DNA from: Forficula auricularia
Lineage: Eukaryota > Arthropoda > Insecta > Dermaptera > Forficulidae
NCBI GenBank assembly: GCA_024734495.1
Contig: JALMQS010000153.1
Location: forward strand, 5,791,294-5,855,293
Reading direction: 5' to 3'
Length of the DNA stretch: 64,000 bases
This document shows, in pieces, positions 52,166 through 63,180 of the stretch. How positions within the stretch are numbered: the stretch's first letter is position 1; each line of letters begins with the position of its first letter. The notes under the pieces were generated by a model. It made no database searches, had not been told where the DNA came from, and was given only the letters and a program-made list of their open reading frames with translations. Made by a program: the position numbers and the translations under genes.

Positions 52166-52559
52166 TTTCGAAAAATATTCTGGACTAATAATCTATTGGT
52201 GAATTCTATACAGGATAGGGTGCTCTTTATTTTGGATATTTTCGAATATTTACGCGGATAGAGGCTCATATGGTTCAAAAGAAAAAAAAAAAATATCCCG
52301 AAGTTTCAAGTCTATCTCAATTTAACCTTGTGCTACACATCGATTAAGTTTCCCATCTAAATAACATGGGGTTTTTGGCATTGAAAAAAACGCCCCCTAA
52401 AAGCTTCCTTTTGATGAAAAAACGCTAGATAATTTTTTTTATTATTAAAAACAAGACGATCTAAGTCCGTTTTTGGTAAAATCATGTTTTTACAAGCTTT
52501 GTATTAGCTTCACCTGTATGTATGTATGTATGTATTTATCTATATCTATCAATGTGACT

Positions 52560-52690
52560 TTGGTTCTGTTAAATTCCGCAAACATTTCTCTATAAAAATA
52601 ATTGTTTACTTATTCAATTTAAATGAAATTATATAAAAATAATAAAAAATAAATACATTTCATTCTGTTAAATTCCGCAAACTTTTCTCT
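52560..52690. repeat. Direct repeat of CTGTTAAATTCCGCAAAC
   Basis: Two copies about 105 bp apart, each followed by a TTCTCTAT...AAAATAATT stretch. (TATG)n microsatellite just before (52517-52535). Confidence 0.6.
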
Positions 52691-52721
52691 ATTAAAAATA
52701 ATTAAGACTAAAAAGTAAAAA

Positions 52722-54045
52722 AATAAATTATATGGAGAGAGGAGAGGAGAGATCCAATCGATTTGATTGGGGAATAATGGAATTAAAATAATTATCGGAA
52801 AAGAGGTTTTTTTATCTAATTAGATTTTTCCTCTTATTAAAAATAAGGACTAAAGATAAATAAGGACACTCGATGGTGGAGAAACAATCTCCGGAATCGA
52901 AGCTAAAATACATGGTATACATTAATTAATGTAAAATAATTGGTTTAATAAAATTTATAAAAAAAAAAAAAAAAAAAAAAATTATATGGAATAAAATATG
53001 GGGAAAGAGGAGAGAGGAGGAAGGATACCAATCGATTTGATTGGGGAATAATGGAATTTAAATAATTATCGGAAAAGAGGTTTTTTTATCTAATTAGATT
53101 TTTCCTCTTATTAAAAACACGGACTAAATATGAATAAGGACATTCGATGGTGGAGAAGAAATCTCCAAAATCGAAGCTAAAATACAAGGTATACATTAAT
53201 TAATGTAAAATAATTGGTTTAATAAAATTAAAAAAAAAAAAAAAAAAAATTATATATTGGGAGGAGGATTGGATAGGAGGAGGAGAATACCAATCGATTT
53301 GATTGGGGAATAATGGAATTTAAATAATTATCGGAAAAGAGGTTTTTTTATCTAATTAGATTTTTCCTCTTACTAAAAACAAGGACTAAAGATGATCAAG
53401 GACACTCGATGGTGGAGAAGTTATCTCCGGAATCGAAGCAAAAGATACAATGTATACATTAATTAATGTAAAATAATTGGTTTAATAAAATTTATAAAAA
53501 AAAAAAAAAAAAAAAAATTATATATTGGAAGAGAAGGGATGGAGAGGAAGGATACCAATCGATTTGATTGGGGAATAATGGAATTTAAATAATTATCGGA
53601 AAAGAGGTTTTTTTATCTAATTAGATTTTTCCTCTTATTAAAAACAAGGACTAAAGATAAATAAGGACACTCGATGGTGGAGAAGCAATCTCCGGAATCG
53701 AAGCTAAAATACATGGTATACATTAATTAATGTTAAATAATTGGTTTAATAAAATTTATAAAAAAAAAAAAAAAAATTATATTGGAGGAGGGAAAGGGTG
53801 GAGGAGAGATCCAATCGATTTGATTGGGGAATAATGGAATTAAAATAATTATCGGAAAAGAGGTTTTTTTATCTAATTAGATTTTTCCTCTTATTAAAAA
53901 CAAGGACTAAAGATAAATAAGGACACTCGATGGTGGAGAAGTTATCTCCGAAATCGAAGCAAAATACAATGTATACATTATTAATGTAAAATAATTGGTT
54001 TAATAAAATTTATAAAAAAAAAAAAAAAAAAAAAAAATTATATTA
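52722..54045 (+). repeat. Five tandem 256-274-bp units, each ending in an A-run
   Basis: The anchor CCAATCGATTTGATTGGGGA starts at 52754, 53028, 53290, 53555 and 53811. Each unit holds, in order: a purine-rich variable start, stem CCAATC/GATTGG, stem AAGAGG/CCTCTT around TCTAATTAGA, stem CGAT-GGAGA/TCTCC-ATCG with an internal loop, stem TACATTAAT/ATTAATGTA, then TTGGTTTAATAAAATT and 17-23 A. Units are about 90% or more alike outside the first 30 bp. No ORF. Located in the neurexin intron. Confidence 0.85.
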
Positions 54046-54069
54046 AAAAAAATAAATGATATTAAAAAA

Positions 54070-54225
54070 AAACTAAAATACACGCGTGTTTACATTATTT
54101 TGTACTTTTTAGAAGCTCGCTTCTAAAAAGTACAAAATAATGTAATACTTAATCAAAAAGCATGGGGCACTTTATTGGAATTAATTAAAAGTACAAGTTT
54201 CTGCGCGTGTTTTTTAGTTTTTTTT
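54070..54225. repeat. Small inverted repeat
   Basis: The perfect arms ACATTATTTTGTACTTTTTA and complement meet at GAAGCTCGCTTC. ACACGCGTG-type ends lie outside. Confidence 0.65.
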
Positions 54226-54404
54226 TTAAATATAATTTTTTCCGAAATTTCTTATCACAAATAGTATTTTTCCTGAAATATAAACAATTTTGCAACTCAA
54301 ATGAATAAAAATTCAAAATTTTAATTTTAATTTTTTAAATTTCGTGATATTATTTTTATAGAAACTTTAGACGTATGTAAGCGTCGGTAATTTAATAAAT
54401 ATCT

Positions 54405-54885
54405 ATATATAGTAGGGTGCTCCTTATATTTACGCTGACTCATATGTTTAGAAATAAATAAAAAAAAATATGCCCCAAGTTTCAAGTCTCTATCTCAATT
54501 TTAACATAGTGCCCCACAGCGATTAATTTTCCAATCTAAATAACATGGGGTTTTTGGCATTGAATGATTAATTTTTTATTCCGGCCAAAGTAATCGTTCA
54601 AAAAATCTGAAACTCTGTAGACTTGATCCTTATAATAGTAGCTATACCTCAGAATTTTCGCAGATTTTTAACTATTATAATTTTGGAGTCTATAACTTAC
54701 TAATACAAAAATATATAGCAGTATTTTATCTTGATGTAACTTAAAAATCTGTGAAAATTCTGAAAGATAGCTACTATTTATTATAAGAATAAAGTCTACA
54801 GAGTTTCAATTTTTTTGAACCATTACTTTGGCCGGAATAAAAAATTGATCGTTCAATGCCAAAAAACCCATGTTATCTTTCTTAT
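54405..54885. repeat. Fold-back (GGGTGCTCCTTAT element)
   Basis: Starts GTAGGGTGCTCCTTATATTT, related to 52215-52400. Inner arms of about 105 bp (54565-54680 and 54735-54860) contain ATTCCGGCCAAAGTAATCGT and complement, bounded by GGGTTTTTGGCATTGAA and its complement. Confidence 0.65.
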
Positions 54886-54889
54886 TATA

Positions 54890-55525
54890 TTAAACGAGCA
54901 AAGTTTGTATATATATATCCGGTCGGGTTCTCGAAAACCCCTGTAACGATTTGGATGAAATTCACTGGTTAGGAGGGTTTTGTGTTGGACATACGATCTG
55001 TCACGGTCTCATCTTCGGCTAAGTTGTTTTTGATGGGTTTTTTGTTGATTGAAATAATTATTCACAGGTGGTTGTCTCGATAAAAATATTTATTTACATT
55101 TTTATTCAATTTCCTTTTAATAAATAATTAATTTTTTAATTTTATATCCCACAATAGGATTATTACAATTATTATTATATATTAAAAATTGGGCAATTTA
55201 ATTGATTAAAAATAGAGTTTTAAATCCCACAAATATTAATTTGACAATTTAATTGATGAACTCAAAAATTGTTATTTAATTAAAAAAAAATAATTATACC
55301 GTATTTATTTATATACCTATATACACATAATCTGTGGACCACTGAAGGCTAGAAATGCAAAAATTGGGTTCGTGGGCGGGGGTAGATGTAGGGGTGCAGG
55401 AGGTGGGTTGCAGTAGAGGGGGCCGGGGGGAGGAGTGGGGGTGTAGGTGTTGGGTGGGAGGGTGCAGAAGGTGGGGTGTAGTGATGGGGGTCCGGGGGCG
55501 AGGGGGGGGGGGTGGCCAGGTACTA
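54890..55525 (+). mobile_element. Helitron-like G-rich repeat, most complete copy
   Basis: Starts near ACGAGCAAAGTTTGTATATA with TATCCGGTCGGGTTCTCGAA. It shares its 5' half with 44655-44800 and its 3' half (TCTGTGGACCACTGAAGGCT, G-runs, CCAGGTACTA) with 1-390 and 16118-16446. It sits inside the GGGTGCTCC element. Confidence 0.65.
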
Positions 55526-55591
55526 ATATTTAGATGAGAAACTTAATTGCTGTGTAGCACAAGGTTAAAATTGAGATAGAGACTTGAAACA

Positions 55592-56055
55592 AGTCTAGTA
55601 AACAAGCATGGAAAGTTAATTAAAAAATTGGCTCATTTTGTCAAGATTTCAAAATGATACAGCACTTTGTACTTATTTAGAAAAAAAAATACTGATTTTT
55701 TTAGCAAAATTATCTAATTTAAAAACATATTTTGATAGTGTTTTTTATTTAGTATGTTAATCAATTATGTCGCATCTTAATTGATCTAATCTTTGGTTAT
55801 TATAGGCATTAATACTTTAATAGGTAATAATAATGCCTATAATAGCCACAGATTAGTTCAATCTAGATGCGACATAATTGATTAACATATTAAATAAAAA
55901 AACATTATCAAAATATGATATTAAATTAGCTAATTTTGCCAAAAAATATCAATATGTTTTTCCTAAAGAAGTAAGTACACAGTCCTGTACCATTTTGAAA
56001 TCTTGACTAAATGGGTCAATTTTTAAAATAACTTGCCATGCTTGTTTGCTAGACT
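55592..56055. repeat. Fold-back with about 215-bp arms
   Basis: Arms 55592-55812 and 55838-56055 share AAACAAGCATGGAAAGTTAA and GATTAACATATTAAATAAAA. The centre is TAATACTTTAATAGGTAATA. Non-coding. Confidence 0.75.
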
Positions 56056-56357
56056 TTTTTTAGACTAAAGATGAATCAAAGTTAGATGATGAAAATTTTT
56101 TAAAACATAAGTCTGAAAAAAATATTTTTTTCTCCAAAAGTATAGTACTTATTGTTTTATAACAGCAGGATTATTCAGGATTCCGCCTCAAAAATTAGAA
56201 TAATAAAATATGTAAATTTGTAGCCACAGCATCTTGATATTTAGGGCAGGGTAGCAATTTTCATAATTTTCAAAAAAATGCCTATAACTCGAAAACTATG
56301 AGACTTTTATTTAAAAAAAATATGTTCAGGACCGTCTTAAATTGCCCTATCCCCTGT

Positions 56358-56560
56358 TCACGGTTTATTGTTGTGATACGGGACACCCCTATGTTCATTA
56401 TCATTACTAGAATGAGGAATTCCACTTGGTATTTTTCGAGGTCGAGGTAATATGTAATCTTCCAACCCACAGGTTCTCGCTTTGTTTACTGCTTCTGTCA
56501 ATTTTCCTTCAAATCCGGTTTCTCTTAATTTAGCAAAGAAAACTAAAGATTGCATTAATT
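56358..56560 (-). pseudogene. hAT transposase, middle fragment
   Basis: The minus strand reads FEGKLTEAVNKARTCGLEDY and ILPRPRKIPSGI, then a frame break. The pattern (a helix then L-P-R-x-R-K-x-P) is found in ZMYM1-like hAT transposases upstream of the C-terminal region. Degenerate. Confidence 0.5.
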
Positions 56561-57190
56561 TTTCTATGAGACGAGTAGAAATTTAATGATTCTTTTTTCA
56601 AAATTCTGCGTTTAGAATTTCAAATCAAAAATATATAGGTATCATGAACTTAGTGAAAAGTAATGTTTCAAAATTTATTAGTTTTTACAACTACAAGTAT
56701 TTAAAAAATAAAAATATTTCAAAAAGAGTACATAGGTATATCTTTTTTGTTAGTATTCAATTTTAGATGATAATTCACATTTAATCTCTATTATTGGGTA
56801 AAATATTAACTTAATCGAATAATTGTAAAGAGAAAATTTGTAGAAAATTAAATTCTCTACAAAAAAGGTCTTTTGAATAAAATCTCTCTGATTAATGATT
56901 TTCAAGATAGATTGGTTTAAAAAACTTTCAACATAACTTTTTTCTCTTATTGGCTAAAATATTAACTTAATCGAATAAACATAAAGAGAAAATTTGTAGA
57001 AAATTAAATTCTCTACAAAAAAGGTCATTTGAATAAAATATCTCCGATTAATGGTATTCAAGATAGAGGGGTTTAAAAATTTGTCAACATAAGAATTTCC
57101 AGATCCACTGATTGCTTGAATGAATAGGCAAAGTGGATTTTTCAATTCTCGGGTCACATCGGTTAAGAGTTTAACCGAACAACATGCAAG
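56561..57190. repeat. AT-rich stretch with a 120-bp direct duplication
   Basis: GAGAAAATTTGTAGAAAATT plus AAATTCTCTACAAAAAAGGT occurs at about 56830 and again at about 56990. No gene. Confidence 0.55.
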
Positions 57191-57193
57191 GGC

Positions 57194-57300
57194 AGGGGTG
57201 GGCAAACTTCTAAACTTAAGGGCCACTTCTTAAATTTGGCGTAAGCTCGCGGGTCATGCCTAATAAAAACATAAAATTGACTCTTAAATTATACAATAAA
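57194..57300. mobile_element. hAT-Charlie-like terminal sequence
   Basis: CAGGGGTGGGCAAACTTCTA then GGGCCACTTC, the typical start of a hAT element end. It may pair with the transposase C-terminus at 60000-60240. Confidence 0.55.
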
Positions 57301-57549
57301 TATAAAATATATAATATACATTTACAAATATAATTTATTTATTTGTTTATTATTCATCTAGCATCATATATACAAGTTCATCAACAATTTCAGATCATTA
57401 ATAATTAAATTACAATTCAATTTTCAATTAACAATTCATTAAAATTTAATAATATTTCATATGTAACTACACACATATATGGTACATATACCACTTTAAA
57501 CCTAATAATAAAATTCAAGGTCCTAGTATGTACAAAAAAAGAACAAACG

Positions 57550-58190
57550 AGAGAGGAATGTATCAAAATTAACCAAAGAAAACCTAGAAGGAATTAAGGA
57601 ATTCCGCTACCTAGGAAGTAAAATAACATGGGATGGGAGGAGCGAAAACGAAATTAAATCAAGAAGAAATGGGGTTTAATTCAAAACAAAAACTACTATG
57701 CTCCTCCTCAATCAGCTTAGAAAACAGGAAGTTGCTATTGAAGACATATGTATGGAGCATAGCCATGTACGGGTGTGAAACCTGGACAATTAGAAAAGCG
57801 GAGAGAAAGAGATTAGGGGCTTTCGAAATGTGGTGCTACAGAAGAATGATGAATATCAAATGGATGGATAAAATTACAAATGAAGAAGTTCTTGGAAGAA
57901 TCGGAGAAAGAAGAACCTTGTGGAAGAGTCTGAAGAAGAGAAGAGGTCAGATGATGGGGCACACACTGAGACATGGGGGACTGCTTAGGGATATCTTGGA
58001 GGGTGAGGTAGGGAAGAAAATGGGAAGGGGAAGACCCAGATTAGAATATTTCAACCAAATAATTGGGGATATGGGATGCCAGACATTTAGAGAGGTCAAA
58101 CATCTGGCGGGGGACAGAGTCGAGTGGAGACGGATTGTTGCATCAAACCAGTCTTAGGACTGTATACTCGATGTTGATGATGAATAAAAT
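57550..58190 (+). mobile_element. RTE-like LINE 3' portion
   Basis: 5'-truncated. 57590-57660 reads EFRYLGSKITWDGRSENEIK in another frame. The main frame is 57633-58157, followed by the end CAGTCTTAGGACTGTATACT and a (GATG)n-like tail at 58170-58184. The same end occurs on the minus strand at 38050. Confidence 0.82.
57633..58157 (+). pseudogene. RTE-like LINE ORF, C-terminal region
   Basis: About 150 codons open after a frameshift near 57690: LLLKTYVWSIAMYGCETWTI, FEMWCYRRMMNIKWMDKI, GRIGERRTLWKSLKKRRG, GHTLRHGGLLRDILEGEV and GRGRPRLEYFNQIIGD are the standard tail of arthropod craniofacial-development-protein-2-like (RTE-type) reverse transcriptases. The catalytic RT is absent, so this is a dead 5'-truncated copy. 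Confidence 0.82.
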
Positions 58191-58800
58191 TCAACCCTCT
58201 ATAAGAATAATCTTGAGTCGAGGGTTAAATTTCAGTAAAAAAAAAATCAAGAAAACCAAAGAATAAATCAAATTAAAAATGAAAACCTCACACAAAATCA
58301 AACATTAATAAAGTCAGAATCAATTAGAATTAGAATAGAATAGAATATTTATTTGCAAAAAAATAAGTAAATATATTGTAGGTATATTTAAAAAAACAAT
58401 TAAACTAATTAAAGACAATAAAATAAATCAAATTTAACAATTATTGCAACACCCTCATTAAGCAAAGCTTGTGTGGAGGGGTGGTTAAAAATGTTTTTAG
58501 ATGTCTAACATTTCTGTATTGATTATAATAGGGACCGTGTGTTAAACATAGAGGCAGCACTACTACTGACGAAAGTATCGCTCTCTTGTGTTTATTTATT
58601 CAAATAATTTGGGAGAATTAGGACAAATATTGTATTATAGCATATACCATAGATAAAAGAGTGCAAAGGGCCATGAGCGAGTCTCTTTGCCTTGGACGTT
58701 TAATAAATCATCCCCCAATGCTTACATTTCCGTCGCTAGTTGGCGCTAAAGTCGTATCAGTTTATTTTAATTTAAGTGTCTATTTTGAAGTTGAAATATA
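58191..58800. other. Intronic stretch, no recognised gene
   Basis: AT-rich. 58340-58370 has a (GAATA)n-like run. A GC-richer patch at 58650-58760 encodes nothing recognisable. Confidence 0.45.
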
Positions 58801-59224
58801 TGTTGCTGTAAAAACTCGTTTTTTAGTAAAAACAAAACAAAAAAAAACGGGTTCTTACTAGTTAAAATGCATTTCACTGAATACTTTTGGGGCAACTAGA
58901 GTTTAATGATGTTGGTTGAGTTTGGTTCAAAGGTCTAGAATCTTTATTTTTGAATTTCCGTCTCATTTTGGGTGTTTTTTTCAAAAATTTTTAAACGAAA
59001 ATGTCAAAAATTACATTCTCTACAAATTTGCTTCTAATTTTTGACATTTTCGTTTAACAATTTTTGAATATAAACCCCCAAAATTAGGCGAAAGTTCAAT
59101 GAAGATTCTGAACCAAACTCAACCAACATCAGTAAACTTTAGTTGCCACAAAGGTATTCAGTGAATCACGTTTTAACTAGTAAGAACCCATTCTTACTAA
59201 AAACGGGTTTTTACTGCAACATAT
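58801..59224. mobile_element. MITE with GTTGCAGTAAAACCCG-type ends, copy 2
   Basis: Same arms and centre as 25245-25666 (TTGGTTGAGTTTGGTTCAAA, CAAAAATTTTTAAACGAAAA). Right end AACGGGTTTTTACTGCAAC, TATA on the outside. Confidence 0.8.
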
Positions 59225-59231
59225 ATATATA

Positions 59232-59955
59232 TCGTCGTCTTAGAGAGTAAACCTGCTAACTCTCAACAAGGAAATTTTACAGGGCAGAGAAAAAACAAAC
59301 AAAATTTCGTCGTCTTACAGAGTAAACCTGCTAACTTCGTCGTCTTAGTGAGTAAACCTGCTAACTCTCAACAAAGAAATTTTACAGGGCAGAGAAAAAA
59401 CAAACAAAATTTCGTCGTCTTAGAGAGTAAACCTGCTAACTCTCAACAAGGAAATTTTACAGGGGAGAGAAAAAACAAACAAAATTTAATATTGTTGTTA
59501 TGGAAAAAACTATTTTTCACATTTTTTTTTCTACAACTTACGATCGTAATTTTAAGTACCAGTTTTACATGGACGATGCTGCATCTCTTTTTCTTTCGAA
59601 CGGTATTAATATGTCATATATGATAAAAAAAATGGAGTTAGCAGCTTTACACTCTAAGCCGACGACAAGGGCGGATCCAGGGGGGGCGGAGGGGGCGACC
59701 GCCCCCCATAGAGGCCCGTGCCTGGCAAAAAAAATTTGTAATTTTTTTTTTTTAATTTTTAAAATTGAAAATAAAGTTCTATATATGTGTGTGTGGGGGG
59801 GGGGGCGTCTCTGACCCCCCCCCCCGCAATTCGATCGCGACACACTTTCGAGATAAAAAGTATATCTTATTTACATCGGAAACCTTATATACATTCTCCC
59901 CTCCCCCCCCCCATAAAAAATTCCTGGATCCGCCCTTGGCCGACGATATATATAG
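59232..59955. mobile_element. TIR element (CGTCGTCTTAGAGAGTAAAC family) with reiterated end and nested hAT MITE
   Basis: The left end module CGTCGTCTTAGAGAGTAAAC, CTGCTAACTCTCAACAAGGA is repeated at about 59233, 59309 (short), 59338 and 59412. The right end is TTTACACTCTAAGCCGACGA, between TATATA runs. The middle (TACGATCGTAATTTTAAGTA) matches 3330-3350 in reverse. The hAT MITE sits at the right tip. Confidence 0.75.
59666..59938. mobile_element. hAT-type MITE, copy 2
   Basis: CAAGGGCGGATCCAGG at the left, CCTGGATCCGCCCTTG at the right, and a perfect 8-bp duplication GCCGACGA (59658-59665 and 59939-59946). Shares G/C runs and GACACACTTTCGAGATAAAA with 13489-13863 (in reverse). Confidence 0.9.
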
Positions 59956-59999
59956 TATATATTCACGATTGTTCATTGAGAGGGGATGTATTTGATTGG

Positions 60000-60240
60000 T
60001 GGCTGCTAGGCATTTCAAATCAAAATTTCTTTTTAGAAGTATGAATTCTAATAAGCGATGCAAGATTTCCATCTGTTAGTGAACTTGTTAATTTAGATTG
60101 AACATGCTTCATTATGGAGAATGTTTGTTCACAAATATATCTATATTGATCCAAAATGTACGAGGAATTTTCGAGCAAACTGCTTTAATTGAAAAAGATT
60201 TTGTTTTGCCGAGAGTAGCAAAGTTGTTGATCAATGAGGT
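60000..60240 (-). pseudogene. hAT transposase, C-terminal fragment (GTF2IRD2-like type)
   Basis: The minus strand reads YICEQTFSIMKHVQSKLTSS and LTDGNLASLIRIHTSKKKF. The (Y)-x-CEQ-x-FS-x-MK...S-x-LTD-x-x-L-x-x-L-x-R pattern is the C-terminal end of hAT-Charlie-type transposases related to GTF2IRD2. Only about 45 codons are clear. Confidence 0.7.
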
Positions 60241-60295
60241 TGTTCTCTGCTTGATGCAAATAAACTTATACAAATATATAAATTAATATGTACAT
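60185..60295 (+). repeat. Fragment of the hammerhead fold-back family arm
   Basis: GCCGAGAGTAGCAAAGTTGT and GGTTGTTCTCTGCTTGATGC match the arms at 6541-6960 and the flanks at 30296-30900. The ribozyme part is not present. Confidence 0.6.
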
Positions 60296-60459
60296 ATTAA
60301 ATATATAGATATAAAGCCATTTTGGCTATTACAATATTAACTAAAATACATACTATTCAAAATAAAATAAAAGTATTGTATACAGTTATTACTTAATTAA
60401 ACAAAAACAAAAGTTTAGACAGTCTTTTGCCAGTCAGACGGCTGCGATTTTTTGTCTCT

Positions 60460-61060
60460 ATTAGCACATTACCAAACAGGGTATGGTCAAGTATTGTAAT
60501 CGTGCATGAAAAATGTTTTTTTTTCTTTTTTTCGAAATATCTCAAAAACTGCTTAAACTATTTTTATTAAAAAAATTGAGCGAAACCATGACATTTCGGT
60601 CTACAAAAAAGCCCTAATAAGTGAACATCGAAAAAATTATATTTTTCGAGATAATAATTGTTTTGTCAAAATGTCTGTTAATCTGGTTGTCTGGTTGGTT
60701 GTCTGTTAGTTAGTCTGTGCGTTACCAAATTTTTGTGGACGAGCTAGCTCAAAAACTAGTGTGAATATCGAAACCAAATTTCACACGTAGTTTTGGTCCA
60801 TTGAGATTAAGAGCTGATTAGATTTTGGTGGATATCGACCCCAAAATTAAGGGCGGTGGAGGGGGTTAAAAAATTAAAAATCTAGGCCATTTGACCAAAC
60901 TCAACCACATTTTGTATACATAATCAGTGGGATCCCAGAAGTCTAAAACTAAACCCCTACATGATTATAAATAATTTTATTAAATATTAAATTTAAGTGA
61001 GGGGCCAGGTTGTATGGTAAAGTCAAGTGGATGGCCACATCAGAACACGTTAGCTTATTT
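60460..61060 (+). repeat. TATGGTCAAGTATTG repeat family, copy 5
   Basis: Begins ACCAAACAGGGTATGGTCAA. One 110-bp unit only, then the end GGTAAAGTCAAGTGGATGGC. Very similar to copy 1. Confidence 0.7.
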
Positions 61061-61742
61061 TTCAAGCATTATGGTATTTTCTCGCCTCTCTTATACAATA
61101 CATGAGATATTTTTTTTTTTTTTGAATTTAGAGTACCTAGTCAAAGTATTTTTTAATAGGTGTGATGATGTGAGATAAAAATTTCGTATAAAATTGTTCA
61201 ATTGAATAAAAAATTGATTTAAACTTTAAAAAAGTAGCCACGGTGTTTACTAGACTTTAGCCATAGTCATTTGATGTATTCATATAATGTTTATTCTTAC
61301 ATAAGCATTTTATTAATACCTATATCAAATATGACTATGTATTTAGTCAAGCAACCACCGATGCAACATAATTTTCTGAAATGTCAATTCATTTTTAAAA
61401 ATCGCTATTTTTGGACACTAGGCTTAGTTAGAGGAAGGTCAAGGGGGACAGTGCCCCCCTACAAAACTCATTTACCCCCATCCCCTTATTTACGAACATT
61501 ATTATAAGGCATCATGTATGTATTATTAAATTATTTCCTTACTTTCAAGATTTGTCAATTCTCCTAAAAAGTTAGTTGATCTCTAATCGGATTACCGAAA
61601 TTGAAACCTTGTAGTAGCTAATCAGCTGACCGGCTGCCCCCCCCCCCTACAACTTACCTAGGAAAACTCCAGTTATTTTTGGCGAAATTGTCACTTTCTA
61701 TTTTTGAAATTATTGGATAAAAAATACTTGGTAGGTTTCACA
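61061..61742. other. Intronic stretch without recognised features
   Basis: AT-rich, one C-run near 61638, no coding similarity. Confidence 0.45.
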
Positions 61743-62486
61743 TCTATATTTATATAAAATTAAGGTTTTGTCTGTACATTGGTCCAAATTTTGGTTGCAC
61801 ATGTTTCAAGCAAAGTTATGAACGAAAACACCCTCAACAAAATTCCTGTCTGTCTGTATGTATGCATGTCTGTCTGTATGTATGTATGTTTCCGTGGGTT
61901 CCGAGAAAAGTTGCTCAAGATTCACGTAAAAACGGCTGAAGGGATTATTATGAAATTTCATATTTTATCAGATGTCTTCTAACTTACGTTTTTAGCTAAT
62001 AACGTTTTGATATTTTGACCCCAAAAGGGGGTTTGGGGGGGGCGCACGAATGAAAATTATCAAATAAATCCTAAACTATTAACTCTACGGCAAATTTTAT
62101 TATGAGCAAAGTTGTAGGGGATTAGATTTCTGACAACTTTTGTATAAAAAACTCCTCTTAAAACCACCCGAAAAGGGGGGGAGGGTCAAAATATGAAAAT
62201 TCTTGCCCTTGGACCAAACTCAACCAAATTTTGTATACATGAATGAAATGAATAAATGCAACAACTAACGACCCAAAATGGGGGGGGGGGTCAAAAAATG
62301 AAAATTCTTACCCTTAGAGCCAACTTAACCAAATTTTATATACATAATCTGTGGGTCACTAGAAGACTAGAAACGGGTGTGTGTTGTGGGGGTGGGGTGT
62401 GAGGGTGGGGTTCGTGGGTTGGGGGTCTAGGTGGCGTGCCCCCTGGCTAGCAAAAGGACCGCTGAAGGCGGGCCTTGCAGCTAGTT
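61743..62486 (+). mobile_element. Non-autonomous Helitron, second type
   Basis: Starts TCTATATTTATATAAAATTA, has (CTGT)n/(ATGT)n at 61846-61890, two 110-bp units and a G-rich stretch. It ends with a hairpin-like GACCGCTGAAGGCGGGCC and CTTGCAGCTAGTT. Its first 250 bp match 27894-28143 in reverse. Short frames inside are not genes. Confidence 0.75.
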
Positions 62487-62599
62487 AAGATATGAAAAAA
62501 TAAAACGAATTTATTTTTGGCGATACTTTAATCTCGATATATACTCCCTTGATCAAAAAGTTCCCGGAATTTATTCAGAAAATTAAAAATACAAGTTTA

Positions 62600-62822
62600 T
62601 TCATCTAAATCTATATTGTCCTCTTCAAAGTAATCCCCATCGACTGCAACACACTTATGCCAGCGCTTGATCCAATCCTCGAAACATTTTTTATATTCGG
62701 TTTTCGGTATGTCCATCCTCGCGATTTTTCCATTACTTCCTCTTGACTGCTGAAACGCGTTCCAAGTAATGGTTTTTTAACTCGATTGAACAGAAAGAAG
62801 TCACAGGGAGCCAAATCAGGTG
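62600..62822 (-). pseudogene. Mariner-type transposase C-terminus
   Basis: LAPCDFFLFNRVKKPLLGTR then FSSQEEVMEKSRG. The D of APCD is the third catalytic residue. The expected continuation around W-I-K-R-W-H-K-C-V-A is readable in another frame near 62680-62640 (the DNA includes GATTGGATCAAGCGCTGGCA on the minus strand). Confidence 0.75.
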
Positions 62823-63180
62823 GATTCGGTGACTGTTGGATGGTGTTAGGGGGTTTGGTTGCGTACGTGGTGCGTGTCCGCGCTCCCCTCCTAGTTGGAG
62901 GGGACTTAAAAATGATTTGTGCAGTGCGATGTTCGTCCCTGGTAAAAAGCCGGGCTGGGCGCCACCCGCCTAGTTAGCGAGCGAGGAGCTCCGAGTTGGT
63001 TGATGGCTCCTCCTTCGATCATTAGTCGAGATCGAATTGTCTTACTTAATACATGACTGAAATATTATCAGTCATGCAAAAGTGTCGCAACGATCTGACT
63101 TAGTCAGCTAGCGGCCGTGTCTAAAAGCTCGTATCCAAAGCAATACGGGCCGCTACAGATGGTATTTGTTGCATTTTTCG

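Noticed and set aside
52722..54045. Hammerhead in the five-unit array
   Set aside because: Each unit has a hairpin followed by GGAA or GAAA, but the left side reads CUCGAUGGU with no UGA core, and helix III/GUC cannot be placed. I keep it as a structured repeat only.
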